Source of the DNA: an uncultured bacterium | Lineage (GTDB): Bacteria > Bacillota > Negativicutes > Acidaminococcales > Acidaminococcaceae | DNA length: 64,000 nucleotides | Direction of reading: 5' to 3' | Assembly (NCBI GenBank): GCA_905215645.1 | Contig: CAJMQS010000006.1 | Coordinates: 22,276 to 86,275 of the forward strand | Notes under the pieces: generated by a model | Told to the model about the DNA's origin: nothing | What the model saw: only the letters and a program-made list of their open reading frames with translations | Database searches by the model: none | Position numbers and translations under genes: made by a program | Part shown: piece after piece, positions 7,387-16,934 of the stretch | Numbering within the stretch: the first letter of the stretch is position 1 | How the letters are laid out: the number at the start of each line of letters is the position of its first letter

Positions 7387-10300
7387 ATGTCCAACATCCT
7401 TCACTGCCTCCAGCTGGGAGAATCTATGAGGGACCGGTTCTTGGAAGAGGCCCGGTCCTTTCCCTACGGCTCCGCCTTGTTCCTGGTGCCCAACCGGTAT
7501 TTTCAGCAGAAGATCCGGGAAAAGGGCGTGATCCGGGCTGCTACCATCGATTTCCTTCCCCAGGAGATCCTCCGCTGGAACGGGGGGACTCCCGGTTTCC
7601 GGCCGGTGAATCGGCCTGCTCAGAAAAAGATCCTCCAAAAAGCCCTGGACTATCTGAAACCCCATTTGGACTATTTTTCCAGTTTGGTTGGGAAAACCGG
7701 TTTCCGGGACAATCTCCTAGCCCTGTTCGACGAATTTTCCCGGGACGGCCTGGAACCGGAGACCTTCGAAAAGGTGCTGCTTTCCTGGAATCGGGTGGGG
7801 GCACTGAAAAACAAGGATATGGACTTGGTCCGGCTCTATACGGCCTACTGTTTTCAACTCCAGGAACTGGGGCTGGAAGATCTGCCCCGGATCTACACCC
7901 GGGCGGCGGAAACCCTGGAACAGGGAGGGCGCGTCCCCTGGAAAAAATGCTATTTCAGCGAATTTTACCAGTTCGATCCGGTCCAGCTCCGGCTGATCCG
8001 GGCTTTGGGCCAATGCTGCTCCGTGGAAGTGGGATTGTTTTACGACCCGAAACGGCCGGAACTGAGCCAGGTGACGGAAAAAATCTATGGAGACCTGGTG
8101 GGAGCCGGATTCAACTCCGTCCAGGAAGAACCGGTGAGGTCAAAACCAGCAGACTTGACGGCCCTGACCCGGGAATGGAAGCCGGGGGCCCGGACAGAAA
8201 CAGGCACCCCCCACATCCACTTGGGAGAAGGAGTGAGCCAGGAGCAGGAAATCCGCATGGCACTCACCTCCATCAAAGAACGGCTCCAACAGGGGGTGAA
8301 GCCGGAAGGAATCTTGGTCCTGGTCCGGAAACTAACAGATTATCAGGGCCTGGTCCGTTCTTTCACCGAATACGGAATCCCCTGTCGGCTGCCCCAGGTG
8401 GTGGACCTGCAGAGCCAGCCTTTGCCGGATTTCCTCACCAAGCTCATGGCAGCAGTCGGGGAAAAAGAGGACATATCCCGGTGGCAAGCCCTGTTCCGGT
8501 GCCCCCTCATGGAAGTGCTCTATCAGGTGGACCGAGGAAAACTGGACTTTTTGTATACCCAGCAGTATTTTTCCACGGCGGAAGATTTCCGATCTTTCCT
8601 CCAGAGAAAGGAACTGGTGAGCACCGGGTTCTGGGACTTGGTGGATTTCCTCCAGGAAGACCATACCTCGGCAGGATGGCGGGATGGATTCTTGGACCAT
8701 CTGGCCCAGTGGAAGCTTCCTCAGGCTTGGGGCAAGCTCCATCAGGAAGGGAAAGTGGACCTGGATCAGGTGAAACTGCTGACCCAGACCGAACAGTTTG
8801 TCCGGGAAACTTTGGAAGATCTGGTCCGCACCTGGGAACTGTGGGGGCAAAAGGAGGCCGTCCTGTCCCTGAAAGAGGTCAGGACCTTCTGGAAGGATTC
8901 TTTGGACAGGGGCCCTTTGACCCTGACGCCCGGCGATTCCCAGGGCATCCCTGTGCGGGAGGCGGGAGAGATCCAGGGAGTCTCTTTTCCCTATGTGTAC
9001 CTGCTGGGGGTCCGAGAAGGGATGTTCCCTGCGGTGAAACGGGAAAGCTGGCTCTACAACGATCAGGAACGGGCAGAACTGAACAGCCTGGGACTGGAGC
9101 TGAATCTGACGGCCCGGGCCCTGGATACGGACCGGTACTTTTTCGGTTCCGCAGCAGCCCTGGCTACCCAGGATCTGTATCTCAGCTGGTACAGCGATGA
9201 AGAAGGGGGAGCCAGCGCCTATATCACGGACCTCCGGAATTTTTTCGGAGCAGACAGTCTGCCGGTGACCGTGTACCAGAATGATCCGGACCATTGTGCC
9301 AGCCGGGCCCAGCTGGTAGATTTCCTGGCCGAACAGCCCCGGCTGGAGCCACAGGAACAGGCCTTCTTGGCGGAACAGACAGGCAGTGATTTCCCGGAAC
9401 GGTCCCGCTCGGAATACCGGCGGTGGGAAGAAACGGACAGCCCTTGGAACGGCACAGTGCCCGGAGTGGTGAAGGGGCCCCTCCATCTGTCCGCCTCCGC
9501 CCTGGATGACTGGCTCCAGTGTCCTTTTGCCTATCTGGCTTCCCGGCTGTGGAAAATGGCTCCCTGGCAGGAACGGACCGCTTTTCCCACCCCGGATATC
9601 GTAGGGGACCTGATCCACCAGACCCTGGCGGCTTTTCTGGAAAAACATCTCCAGGAAGGGCTGACGGGCATTCCTCTGGAGGAGCTGGAAAAAGAATTGG
9701 CAAAGACCTATGAGACCGTCTTTGCCCAGATGCATCAGGAAGGGAAAATCGACGCCAGCCCCCTTTTGGGCCATCTCCGGCAACGGTATGGTAAATGGCT
9801 GCAGAACTGGCTCCGCAAGGAAATCGCCTATGAAGAGAGCGACCAGCTGGGGCTGAAACCGGACCAGGTGGAATGGAGCTTTGGACGGGAACAGAGCCCC
9901 CGGCCGGAGCTGGCGAAAACCATAGATGGGGAAAAAGTGTACTTTTCCGGCCAGATCGACCGGATCGATACCAACGGACAGAAATGGATCCTGCTGGATT
10001 ATAAAACCGGTACCCCGCCTTCCGGGCAGGACATCCTCCAGGGAAAGGCAGTGCAGCTGCCCCTGTACTTGGAAGCCCTGGAAACCCTGGGGAAGGTGGC
10101 CAAAGAACAGATCCTGGGGGCCGGTTATGTACAGATGCACAGCGGGGACCGGAAGGGAGGAACCTGGGACAAGGGGGTGAAGGACGCTTTTCCCTGGATG
10201 GCCAAAGCCCGTCCTCCGGAAAAGGCAAAGGCCCTTGAGGCAGCTGACCAGGCGGTGGAAGAGGCGGTCCGGGAAATCCGGAGAGGCCATTTCCCTGCCC

Positions 10301-10401
10301 GGCCGGAGGGGAATTGTCCCGACTGGTGTCCCGCCCGGGATCTGTGCCGGATCCGGGAAAATCCCTACGGGATTGCCGACAAAGAAAAAGGAGAGGAGTG
10401 A
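7387..10401 (+). CDS. addB: ATP-dependent helicase/nuclease subunit B (AddB)
   Basis: 1004 residues. It is the structural and nuclease partner of AddA in the RecBCD-like complex that resects double-strand breaks. No Walker A is visible at the N-terminus (LFLVPNRYFQQK), so ATP binding may be lost. The C-terminal ~280 residues form a RecB-type nuclease domain: SALDDWLQCPFAYL, then the catalytic LLDYKTG near residue 875, then CPDWCPARDLC. The Cys in QCPF plus three C-terminal Cys match the iron-sulfur staple of AddB nucleases. It ends 4 bases before addA. RBS AAAGGAG precedes ATG 7387. Confidence 0.88.
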   Translation: MSNILHCLQLGESMRDRFLEEARSFPYGSALFLVPNRYFQQKIREKGVIRAATIDFLPQEILRWNGGTPGFRPVNRPAQKKILQKALDYLKPHLDYFSSLVGKTGFRDNLLALFDEFSRDGLEPETFEKVLLSWNRVGALKNKDMDLVRLYTAYCFQLQELGLEDLPRIYTRAAETLEQGGRVPWKKCYFSEFYQFDPVQLRLIRALGQCCSVEVGLFYDPKRPELSQVTEKIYGDLVGAGFNSVQEEPVRSKPADLTALTREWKPGARTETGTPHIHLGEGVSQEQEIRMALTSIKERLQQGVKPEGILVLVRKLTDYQGLVRSFTEYGIPCRLPQVVDLQSQPLPDFLTKLMAAVGEKEDISRWQALFRCPLMEVLYQVDRGKLDFLYTQQYFSTAEDFRSFLQRKELVSTGFWDLVDFLQEDHTSAGWRDGFLDHLAQWKLPQAWGKLHQEGKVDLDQVKLLTQTEQFVRETLEDLVRTWELWGQKEAVLSLKEVRTFWKDSLDRGPLTLTPGDSQGIPVREAGEIQGVSFPYVYLLGVREGMFPAVKRESWLYNDQERAELNSLGLELNLTARALDTDRYFFGSAAALATQDLYLSWYSDEEGGASAYITDLRNFFGADSLPVTVYQNDPDHCASRAQLVDFLAEQPRLEPQEQAFLAEQTGSDFPERSRSEYRRWEETDSPWNGTVPGVVKGPLHLSASALDDWLQCPFAYLASRLWKMAPWQERTAFPTPDIVGDLIHQTLAAFLEKHLQEGLTGIPLEELEKELAKTYETVFAQMHQEGKIDASPLLGHLRQRYGKWLQNWLRKEIAYEESDQLGLKPDQVEWSFGREQSPRPELAKTIDGEKVYFSGQIDRIDTNGQKWILLDYKTGTPPSGQDILQGKAVQLPLYLEALETLGKVAKEQILGAGYVQMHSGDRKGGTWDKGVKDAFPWMAKARPPEKAKALEAADQAVEEAVREIRRGHFPARPEGNCPDWCPARDLCRIRENPYGIADKEKGEE

Positions 10402-10405
10402 AGCC

Positions 10406-13400
10406 ATGGCCAGTTTTACCAATCAGCAGCAGGAAGCCATTTCGACCCTGGACCGGAACGTATCGGTATCTGCCGGTGCCGGTTCCGGCAAGACTCGGGT
10501 CCTGGTGGAACGGTTCCTGAAGATCCTGGGAGACCGGCAGGCAACCGCCCAGGAAATCCTGGCCATCACCTTTACCCGGAAAGCGGCCCGGGAAATGCGG
10601 GAACGGGTCCAGAAAGGAATCCTGGACCGGCTGGGAGCCGCGGAAGACTCGGCTGACAAAACCTATTGGCAGGAACAGCTCCGGCTGGCGGACCAGGCTC
10701 CCATCACCACCATCGACAGCTTCTGCTCCCAGGTACTTCGGGAAAATCCGGTGGAAGCGGGGCTGGACCCCAATTTCACTGTCCAGGAAGAATACCAGAT
10801 CCGGGCTTTCCGGGAAGAAACGGCCAGCACTTTCCTCCAGCAGGAGATCCGGCAGCAGGATCCGGATCTCACGGCTCTTTTGGAACAGTATCCAGCGGAC
10901 CGTCTGGTTAGGATCTTGGTGGCCCTCATCGACCGGCTGCCGGAGATCTTGGCTCTCCCCGGGGGCCTGGCGGCTGTCTATGAAGAAAATCTGGAAGGAG
11001 AAGAAGACGGAAAAATCGAAGCGGAAGGGGCACTGGATGCTCTTTTGGAAGCCCGAGATCAGGCCGGCCCCAAAAGCCGGGAAAAACTGGAGAACCTGGC
11101 GGGCCAGAGGGATACTGTCCATCAGTGGATCGCCGATGGATGCTATGACCGGGCGGCCACGGCCTTAAAGCCTGTTTCTGCCACCGGAAAGGTGAAAGAA
11201 TTGGTGAAGGAAGCAAAGGCAGCTCTGTACAAACTCCTGGCACTGTCCCTGGATGCCCAGGGAGCGGACCAGGCACGGCACTGGGAGCAGGTCCTCATCC
11301 GTTTCCGCAAGGCCCTGCTGGATGCGGCGGAAGCCCGGGAAATCTACAGCTTCGGCTATCTTTCCGCCAAGGCAGTGGATCTGCTGGAAAAGCGCCCCAA
11401 TGTACTCTTACAGTATCAGAACCGGTTCAAATTCCTCATGGTGGACGAATTCCAGGATACCAATGAAGAACAGAAGAAACTGGTGTACCTGTTGAGCGGG
11501 GGCAGCAGTAAAAGTCTCCAGGGCCGGAACCTGTTCGTGGTGGGGGATGCCAAGCAGTCCATCTACCGGTTCCGGGGGGCGGATGTGAGCGTGTTCAAGC
11601 AGGTCCGGGATGCCATCGAGGCCACCGGGGGACGGAATATCGTCATGGATGATAACTTCCGTTCCGCTCCGGAAATCATCCGCGCCTGCAATACCCTTTT
11701 CGACGATCTCCTGGGCACGGATCAGGATTCCGATGTGACGGCTCAGCCTCTCCACGCCCATCAGCCTCCTTCCCGGAAACCAGTGTTCGCCGTCCTGAAA
11801 AAAGGGGACTGCAGCCCGCAAGAATGCCAGCAGGCAGAAGGCCGGTATGTGGCCCAGGCCATCCGGCAGCTGGGGGAGGAGGAACATCTGCCTTTCGGTC
11901 AGATGGCCATTTTGCTGCCGGCCATCCATCTTTCCCGACAGTATGAAGAAGCCCTGTCCGCCCTGGGCATCAAGAGCCAGGTCAGCGATGGCAAAGGCTT
12001 TTACGACCGGCAGGAAATCGTGGACTGGATCAACCTGCTGACTTTTCTCCTGAATCCTCGGAAGGATTGGGCTCTGGCCGGCTTCCTCCGCTCTCCTTTT
12101 GCAGGGCTCAGCGACCAGCAGCTGACGGACCTCCTGAAGCCCTGGCCGGAACTGAGCCTGTGGGAAAGCCTCCAGCAGAGCCTGGAAGAACCTTACAGCA
12201 TTTTGGCCCAGAAGCTGGAAAAACTGCGTCAAATTGCCCAGTTCCAGTCCCTGCCGGAACTTTTGGACCGCTTCCAGGAAAGTTTCGCCGTGGAACCCAC
12301 CCTGCTGGCCCAGCGGGGGGGACGGGAAAAACTGGCCAATTTCCGGAAGCTCCGGGCCCTGGGTGTCCAGGCAGCTATGGAAGAGGGCAGCACGGCCCGG
12401 GATTTCTTAGACCGGCTGAATCTCATGCGCCAGCTTTCTGCCCGGGAAAGTGCGGCCAATCAGGAAGCGGATCCGGATGCAGTGAAGATCATGACCATCC
12501 ACAAGTCCAAAGGGCTGGAATTCCCGGCGGTATTCCTTCCGGATCTTTCCAGAAAAGATCCTTCCGATACCGTGGGGATCCAGTTCCTGCCGGGAGAGGG
12601 CTTCGGAGTGAAGGTGCTGGATGAGGAAGGGAACGACCGGGAAACTTCGGTCTATGCCCGGCTGAAGGAAGAACGGAGCCGTCTGGAAAAGGCGGAAAAA
12701 CACCGGCAGCTGTATGTGGCCATGACCCGGGCGGAACGCTTCCTGTACCTGGTGAATGTGGACGAAACCAAAGAAGGGAAGAAAAACGACAGCGATCCGG
12801 AAAAAGAAAAGTGGGGCCAGGCTCTCCAGCGGGTGTTCGCCCCGGAAGGCCCCAATGGGGACCAGATGGACTGGGAAGAACTGGATGTGGCGGAAATCCT
12901 GGACGCTCCGGAAGAACAACAGGAAGAGGAAACGGAGGCCTTTGTCCTGGATCCGGCGGTCTATGAAAAAATCCAGCCGGTGACCGTGCCCCGGAACCTG
13001 GAACTGTCTGCCAGCGCCCTTTTGGAATACGATACCTGTCCCCGGAGTTTCTACTATCATTATTTCCGGCACATGCCCGGCATCGATCCGGAAACCTTCG
13101 GTACGGGGAACCATCGGATTTCGGCCATCGAACTGGGGACCTATGTACACAAAGTGTTGGAACGGCTCCAGGAGGTGCCGGAGGAAACGGCCTTGGAAGA
13201 AGCCCTGGAGGTGTTGGACCATCCGGACGCCGAAAAACAAGTGTTCCGCCTGGAAGGGAAGCGGCTGGTGGAACGGTACTGCGCCAGTCCCCTGTACCAG
13301 GAACTGAAAGACCTGCCTGCCCAGGCAGAGCGGGATTTTGAACTGCCCCTTTTTGCCTTTGGGGACAGCCAGGTGGTGTTCCAGGGGAGCATGGACAAAC

Positions 13401-13756
13401 TGGTGACCTTGGAAGACGGGCGGCTGGGAATCGTGGATTACAAGACCGGCCATCCCCCGGCGGACGGAGAAGAGAAACAGGGCTATACCCGGCAGCTGGC
13501 CATCTATGCCCTGGCTGCGGAAAAACTGTATCCCGGGAAGGAAGTGGCCTGGGCCAGGCTCCATTTCCTCCAGGACTGTTCCAGCTGGGAGCTGAAGGAC
13601 CGGAAGAAGGAAGAGGAGAAACTGGAAGCCTTGTTGGAAAATCTCCTCACCTGGGACAAAGAAGACCAGTTCCCAGCCAGGAAAGAAGGCTGCCAGTGGT
13701 GTCCCTACCGGTATTTCTGCACGGAGGCAGAGGATAAAGTGCAGCGTGCAGAGTGA
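10406..13756 (+). CDS. addA: ATP-dependent helicase/nuclease subunit A (AddA)
   Basis: 1116 residues. UvrD/Rep superfamily helicase: Walker A AGAGSGKT near residue 24, TTIDSFC, VDEFQDTN (Walker B), GDAKQSIYRFRGAD, TIHKSKGLEFPAV and VAMTRAERF. A RecB-like nuclease follows (SASALLEYDTCPRSFYYHY, IVDYKTGHPP, CQWCPYRYFC). With both subunits nuclease-competent, the complex should cut both strands and respond to a Chi-like site. Start at ATG 10406 after AAAGGAGAGGAG; upstream in-frame codons overlap addB and are not used. Cytoplasmic DNA repair and recombination. Confidence 0.93.
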   Translation: MASFTNQQQEAISTLDRNVSVSAGAGSGKTRVLVERFLKILGDRQATAQEILAITFTRKAAREMRERVQKGILDRLGAAEDSADKTYWQEQLRLADQAPITTIDSFCSQVLRENPVEAGLDPNFTVQEEYQIRAFREETASTFLQQEIRQQDPDLTALLEQYPADRLVRILVALIDRLPEILALPGGLAAVYEENLEGEEDGKIEAEGALDALLEARDQAGPKSREKLENLAGQRDTVHQWIADGCYDRAATALKPVSATGKVKELVKEAKAALYKLLALSLDAQGADQARHWEQVLIRFRKALLDAAEAREIYSFGYLSAKAVDLLEKRPNVLLQYQNRFKFLMVDEFQDTNEEQKKLVYLLSGGSSKSLQGRNLFVVGDAKQSIYRFRGADVSVFKQVRDAIEATGGRNIVMDDNFRSAPEIIRACNTLFDDLLGTDQDSDVTAQPLHAHQPPSRKPVFAVLKKGDCSPQECQQAEGRYVAQAIRQLGEEEHLPFGQMAILLPAIHLSRQYEEALSALGIKSQVSDGKGFYDRQEIVDWINLLTFLLNPRKDWALAGFLRSPFAGLSDQQLTDLLKPWPELSLWESLQQSLEEPYSILAQKLEKLRQIAQFQSLPELLDRFQESFAVEPTLLAQRGGREKLANFRKLRALGVQAAMEEGSTARDFLDRLNLMRQLSARESAANQEADPDAVKIMTIHKSKGLEFPAVFLPDLSRKDPSDTVGIQFLPGEGFGVKVLDEEGNDRETSVYARLKEERSRLEKAEKHRQLYVAMTRAERFLYLVNVDETKEGKKNDSDPEKEKWGQALQRVFAPEGPNGDQMDWEELDVAEILDAPEEQQEEETEAFVLDPAVYEKIQPVTVPRNLELSASALLEYDTCPRSFYYHYFRHMPGIDPETFGTGNHRISAIELGTYVHKVLERLQEVPEETALEEALEVLDHPDAEKQVFRLEGKRLVERYCASPLYQELKDLPAQAERDFELPLFAFGDSQVVFQGSMDKLVTLEDGRLGIVDYKTGHPPADGEEKQGYTRQLAIYALAAEKLYPGKEVAWARLHFLQDCSSWELKDRKKEEEKLEALLENLLTWDKEDQFPARKEGCQWCPYRYFCTEAEDKVQRAE

Positions 13757-13771
13757 AGCGTGCAGAGAAAA

Positions 13772-13803
13772 GGGGTCGTTGTTCAGGCAGCGGCCCCTTT
13801 TTT
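13772..13803 (+). terminator. Rho-independent terminator after addA
   Basis: GGGGTCGTTG TTCAGG CAGCGGCCCC followed by TTTTTT; stem contains G-T pairs. Confidence 0.75.
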
Positions 13804-13870
13804 AAATCGTTCACTTTTCTGTCGATTCATGGTAAAATGACCGGTGTAGTATGTGCGAAGGAGGCCTTTT

Positions 13871-14533
13871 GTGGCAATACGTGGTATCTTATTCGACTTT
13901 GATGGGACGCTGGCCAACACCACGCCCTTGATCCTGGCTACGTTCCACCAGACCCTGGACCATTTCTTTCCGGGAAATGAGGTGGCTGACCAGGCCATCA
14001 TCAATACCTTCGGCCTGCCTCTCCGGGACGGCCTGGCCGGGATCACCGGCTGCATGGATCCGGCGGAGATGGACCGGATGGTGGCCTATTACCGCCAGTA
14101 CAACACCGCTTGGCATGATTCCCTGATCCGTCCCTTTCCCGGTGTAAAGGAGGGATTGGAGCAGCTCCATGCTGCCGGCATCCCCATGGCCATCGTCACC
14201 AGCAAGTTCAAAGCCAGCTGCCAGCGGGGGCTCCGATGCCTGGGACTGGAAGACTGCATCGACGGCATCATCGGGTGCCAGGAATGTACCGCCCACAAAC
14301 CGGACCCGGAACCCATGGAAAAAGGCTTGGAACTTTTGGGCCTCCGGGGAGAAGAATGCCTATGCGTGGGGGACAGTCCCTATGACCTGGTCAGCGGAAG
14401 GGATGCCGGATGCCGGACCGTCAAGGTGGGTTGGACATCCTTCCGGCAGGAATTCTTCGACCGGTTCATCCAGCCGGATCATGTGATCCGGTCCCTGGGA
14501 GACCTGCTTTCCTTTGTTGAACCATCAAACTGA
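13871..14533 (+). CDS. HAD-family phosphatase (phosphoglycolate/pyrophosphatase PpaX-like)
   Basis: 220 residues. Motif I DFDGTLANT near residue 10, motif II Ser/Thr in IVTSKF, Lys in AHKPDP, and motif IV GDSPYDLVSGRDAG, which together are the complete HAD catalytic set. The cap domain inserted after motif I is of the helical (C1) type found in phosphoglycolate phosphatase and PpaX. The GTG start at 13871 is preferred over a GTG at 13853 because AAGGAGG lies 6 bases before it. It stands first in a run with the methylthio-purine genes, so a role in nucleotide or sugar-phosphate metabolism is plausible, but substrate specificity is not readable. Confidence 0.8.
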   Translation: MAIRGILFDFDGTLANTTPLILATFHQTLDHFFPGNEVADQAIINTFGLPLRDGLAGITGCMDPAEMDRMVAYYRQYNTAWHDSLIRPFPGVKEGLEQLHAAGIPMAIVTSKFKASCQRGLRCLGLEDCIDGIIGCQECTAHKPDPEPMEKGLELLGLRGEECLCVGDSPYDLVSGRDAGCRTVKVGWTSFRQEFFDRFIQPDHVIRSLGDLLSFVEPSN

Positions 14534-14548
14534 ACGAGGTGATTCCAA

Positions 14549-15376
14549 TTGCGGAAAATCGGTATCATCGGCGGCACCGGGGTGGAGGATGCGTCCTGTT
14601 TCGGACAGCTCACTCCCCTTACCGTCGCCACGCCTTTTGGCAGTGCCCACTGCCTGAAAGGGACGGCTGCCGGCCATGAAATCTACTTCCTGGCCCGGCA
14701 CGGACTGGACCACAGTGTCCCGCCCCATAAGATCAACTATCGGGCCAATATCTTTGCCCTAAAGAAGCTGGGGGTCACAGAGATCCTTTCCTTTACGGCA
14801 GTGGGGTCCCTGAACCGGGGCCTGCCTCCGGGGACTTTCGTGGTCACCAGCCAGCTGCTGGATTTCACCAAGAGCCGGGTGAACACCTTCTTCAATGGAG
14901 AGAACGGCCAGGTGGCCCATGTGGATTTTGCCCAGCCCTATTGTCCGGCTCTCCGGGAACGGCTGATCCGCTGCCTCCTGAAACTGAGGCTCAGGCACAG
15001 CAAGCAGGGAACCTATGTGGTGACGGAGGGTCCCCGGTACGAAACAGCGGCGGAAGTGAAGATGTACGCCTGTCTGGGCGGGGATGTGGCCGGCATGACC
15101 AATATGCCGGAAGCGGTCCTGGCCCGGGAAGCGGAAATCTGCTATGCCAACTGTTCGGTGGTGACCAACATGGGGTCAGGGCTGTCGGTCCGGGCTCTGT
15201 CCCACGAAGAAGTGACGGAAGCCATGGAACGGCTGGAAAAACAGATCCTGTCCATCATCGAAGCCTATGTGCAGGAGGATGGCCCTTTGACCCAGACCTG
15301 CCATTGCCACGAAGCCCTGAAGGAATACGGGGGCTTCCGGCTGGAGGCTTTCGGCAGGGACGAAAAGGAGGAATGA
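14549..15376 (+). CDS. MTAP/PNP-family phosphorylase, probably S-methyl-5'-thioinosine phosphorylase
   Basis: 275 residues, family 2 purine nucleoside phosphorylase: phosphate loop IGGTGVED, RHGLDHSVPPHKINYRAN, TEGPRYETAAEVKM, GGDVAGMTNMPEA. The base-recognition segment reads VVTNMGSG: Asn where adenine-specific MTA phosphorylases carry Asp, which favours 6-oxopurine substrates. It lies 9 bases upstream of an MTA/SAH deaminase, so the pair likely turns methylthioadenosine into methylthioinosine and then into hypoxanthine plus methylthioribose-1-phosphate. TTG start with GAGGTG upstream. Specificity is inference; the family is certain. Confidence 0.82.
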   Translation: MRKIGIIGGTGVEDASCFGQLTPLTVATPFGSAHCLKGTAAGHEIYFLARHGLDHSVPPHKINYRANIFALKKLGVTEILSFTAVGSLNRGLPPGTFVVTSQLLDFTKSRVNTFFNGENGQVAHVDFAQPYCPALRERLIRCLLKLRLRHSKQGTYVVTEGPRYETAAEVKMYACLGGDVAGMTNMPEAVLAREAEICYANCSVVTNMGSGLSVRALSHEEVTEAMERLEKQILSIIEAYVQEDGPLTQTCHCHEALKEYGGFRLEAFGRDEKEE

Positions 15377-15385
15377 CAGGGCACT

Positions 15386-16663
15386 ATGAGCTATGACATT
15401 GTACTGAAAGATGTGGAACTGACGGAGCCCGGGGAGGGGAAGCGGTTCTCCATCGGGATCAACGGCAGTACCATCGCCTATGTAGGCACAGAACCGGTGG
15501 AAGGCCGGGAAGTGCTGGACGGCCGGGACCATCTGGCTGTCCCCGGATGGGTCAATGCCCATACCCATGTGGCCATGACCCTGTTCCGCAGCTATGCCGA
15601 TGACATGGTGCTGATGGAATGGCTCCAGAACCGGATCTGGCCCCTGGAAGCCAAATTGGACGGCCGGGCGGTGTACTGGGGCAGTCTCTTGGGCATCGCA
15701 GAGATGATCAGGACCGGCACCACCTGTTTTGCGGATATGTATTTCTTTATGGAAGAGACCGCCAAGGCTGCAGCGGACAGCGGCATCCGGGCAGTGCTTT
15801 CCCGGGGGCTCACCGGCAGCAGCGCAGCGGACGGAGCGGCCCGCCTGGAAGAGAACACAGAACTGTACAAGAACTGGAACGGGGCTCAGGACGGCCGGAT
15901 TTCGGTGATGTTCGGTCCTCATGCGCCCTACACCTGCAGTCCGGATTATCTGAGATCCGTGATCGCCCGGGCCCGGGAACTGGGGGCAGAGATCCACATG
16001 CACCTTTCGGAAACGGCCGGGGAAGTGGCGGACTGCCGGAAAAAGTACGGCAAAAGCCCCATCGCCCTGATGGAAAGCCTGGGGATGTTCGAAGGAGGGA
16101 CCCTGGCGGCCCACTGTGTCCATGTGGATGAAGAAGATATGGACATCATGGCCCGGCATGGAGTCCGGGTGGCCCACAACCCCCAGAGCAATCTGAAACT
16201 GGCCAGCGGCATCGCTCCCGTGGCTCGGATGCTGGAAAAAGGCATCACTGTAGGCCTGGGCACCGATGGGGCCAGCAGCAACAACAACCTGGACATGCTG
16301 GAAGAAGTGCGGCTGGCGGCCATGCTGGCCAAGACCCAGTCCGGGGACCCTAAGGCGGTGCCAGCTTCCCAGGCCCTTGCCATGGGCACCTGGATGGGGG
16401 CGGAGGCCGTGGGACTAAAGAATGTCGGAAAGCTGGAAGTGGGCCAGAAAGCGGATATCGTGTTATACAATATGGCCTCCCCCGCCTGGTACCCCCGGCA
16501 CGATCGGACGTCCCTCTTGGTGTATGCCGGGTCTTCCGCCGATGTGGACACGGTACTGGTGGACGGAAACATCCTGCTGCGCAAAGGGGAACTGACCACC
16601 ATCGACCTGGAAAAAGTCACCGCAGAAGTGGGACAGTGTCTGAAGGAAATGATAGGGAAATAG
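15386..16663 (+). CDS. mtaD: 5'-methylthioadenosine/S-adenosylhomocysteine deaminase
   Basis: 425 residues, amidohydrolase superfamily. Metal site: NAHTHVAMTLFR near residue 55, HMHLSET (~210), AAHCVHVDEEDM (~235), and GTDGASSNNNLDMLEE (~295) with the catalytic Asp. Length and motifs match the MtaD/SAH deaminase group rather than guanine deaminase. It converts MTA (or SAH) to the inosine form. Adjacent phosphorylase with a 6-oxopurine-type pocket supports the deaminase-first salvage route. Cytosolic. Confidence 0.88.
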   Translation: MSYDIVLKDVELTEPGEGKRFSIGINGSTIAYVGTEPVEGREVLDGRDHLAVPGWVNAHTHVAMTLFRSYADDMVLMEWLQNRIWPLEAKLDGRAVYWGSLLGIAEMIRTGTTCFADMYFFMEETAKAAADSGIRAVLSRGLTGSSAADGAARLEENTELYKNWNGAQDGRISVMFGPHAPYTCSPDYLRSVIARARELGAEIHMHLSETAGEVADCRKKYGKSPIALMESLGMFEGGTLAAHCVHVDEEDMDIMARHGVRVAHNPQSNLKLASGIAPVARMLEKGITVGLGTDGASSNNNLDMLEEVRLAAMLAKTQSGDPKAVPASQALAMGTWMGAEAVGLKNVGKLEVGQKADIVLYNMASPAWYPRHDRTSLLVYAGSSADVDTVLVDGNILLRKGELTTIDLEKVTAEVGQCLKEMIGK

Positions 16664-16673
16664 GGAATAGAAT

Positions 16674-16874
16674 GGTCATATGTCATAGGCCATACGTCAT
16701 ACGCCGATGGAAGCCAGCTTCGTTGGCTCTGAACAAACAAATCAGTTGAATCTGAACAAACAAATCAGTTGAATCTGTACAGACAAATCAGTTGAATCTG
16801 TACAGATCTTGAAATATCAATTTGCAAAAATTGATTTCCTAAAGCGTATGACGTATGACGTCTGACGTATGACG
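16674..16874. repeat. Intergenic element with inverted heptad arms (GTCATAC type)
   Basis: Left arm 16674-16705 and right arm 16842-16874 are inverted copies, each built from GTCATAC/GTCATAT-like heptamers. In order inside: a GGAAGCCAGC/TTGGCT hairpin, three to four 23-bp tandem repeats containing AATCAGTTGAA, and the ATCAATTTGCAAAAATTGAT palindrome. The element at 23831-23988 has the same parts in reverse orientation, so these are two copies of one repeat family. Confidence 0.8.
16728..16806. repeat. 23-bp tandem repeat, three full copies and one partial
   Basis: Units begin TCTGAACAAACAAATCAGTT; copies 1 and 2 (16728-16750, 16751-16773) are identical, copy 3 has AAC to TAC and A to G changes, copy 4 stops after 10 bases. 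Only one AATCAGTTGAA is present in the sister element near 23.9 kb, so the array is a local expansion. Confidence 0.9.
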
Positions 16875-16934
16875 AAGGGATTTCTGCATATTTTGTGCAG
16901 AAATCCCGAAAACGACAATAAAGGAGTGTTTGGT

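Noticed and set aside
8332..10422. Minus-strand open frame of 696 codons opposite addB
   Set aside because: Shadow of addB; no domain and no ribosome-binding site.
16728..16806. Possible CRISPR array
   Set aside because: The 23-bp units are contiguous with no spacers and no cas genes lie nearby.
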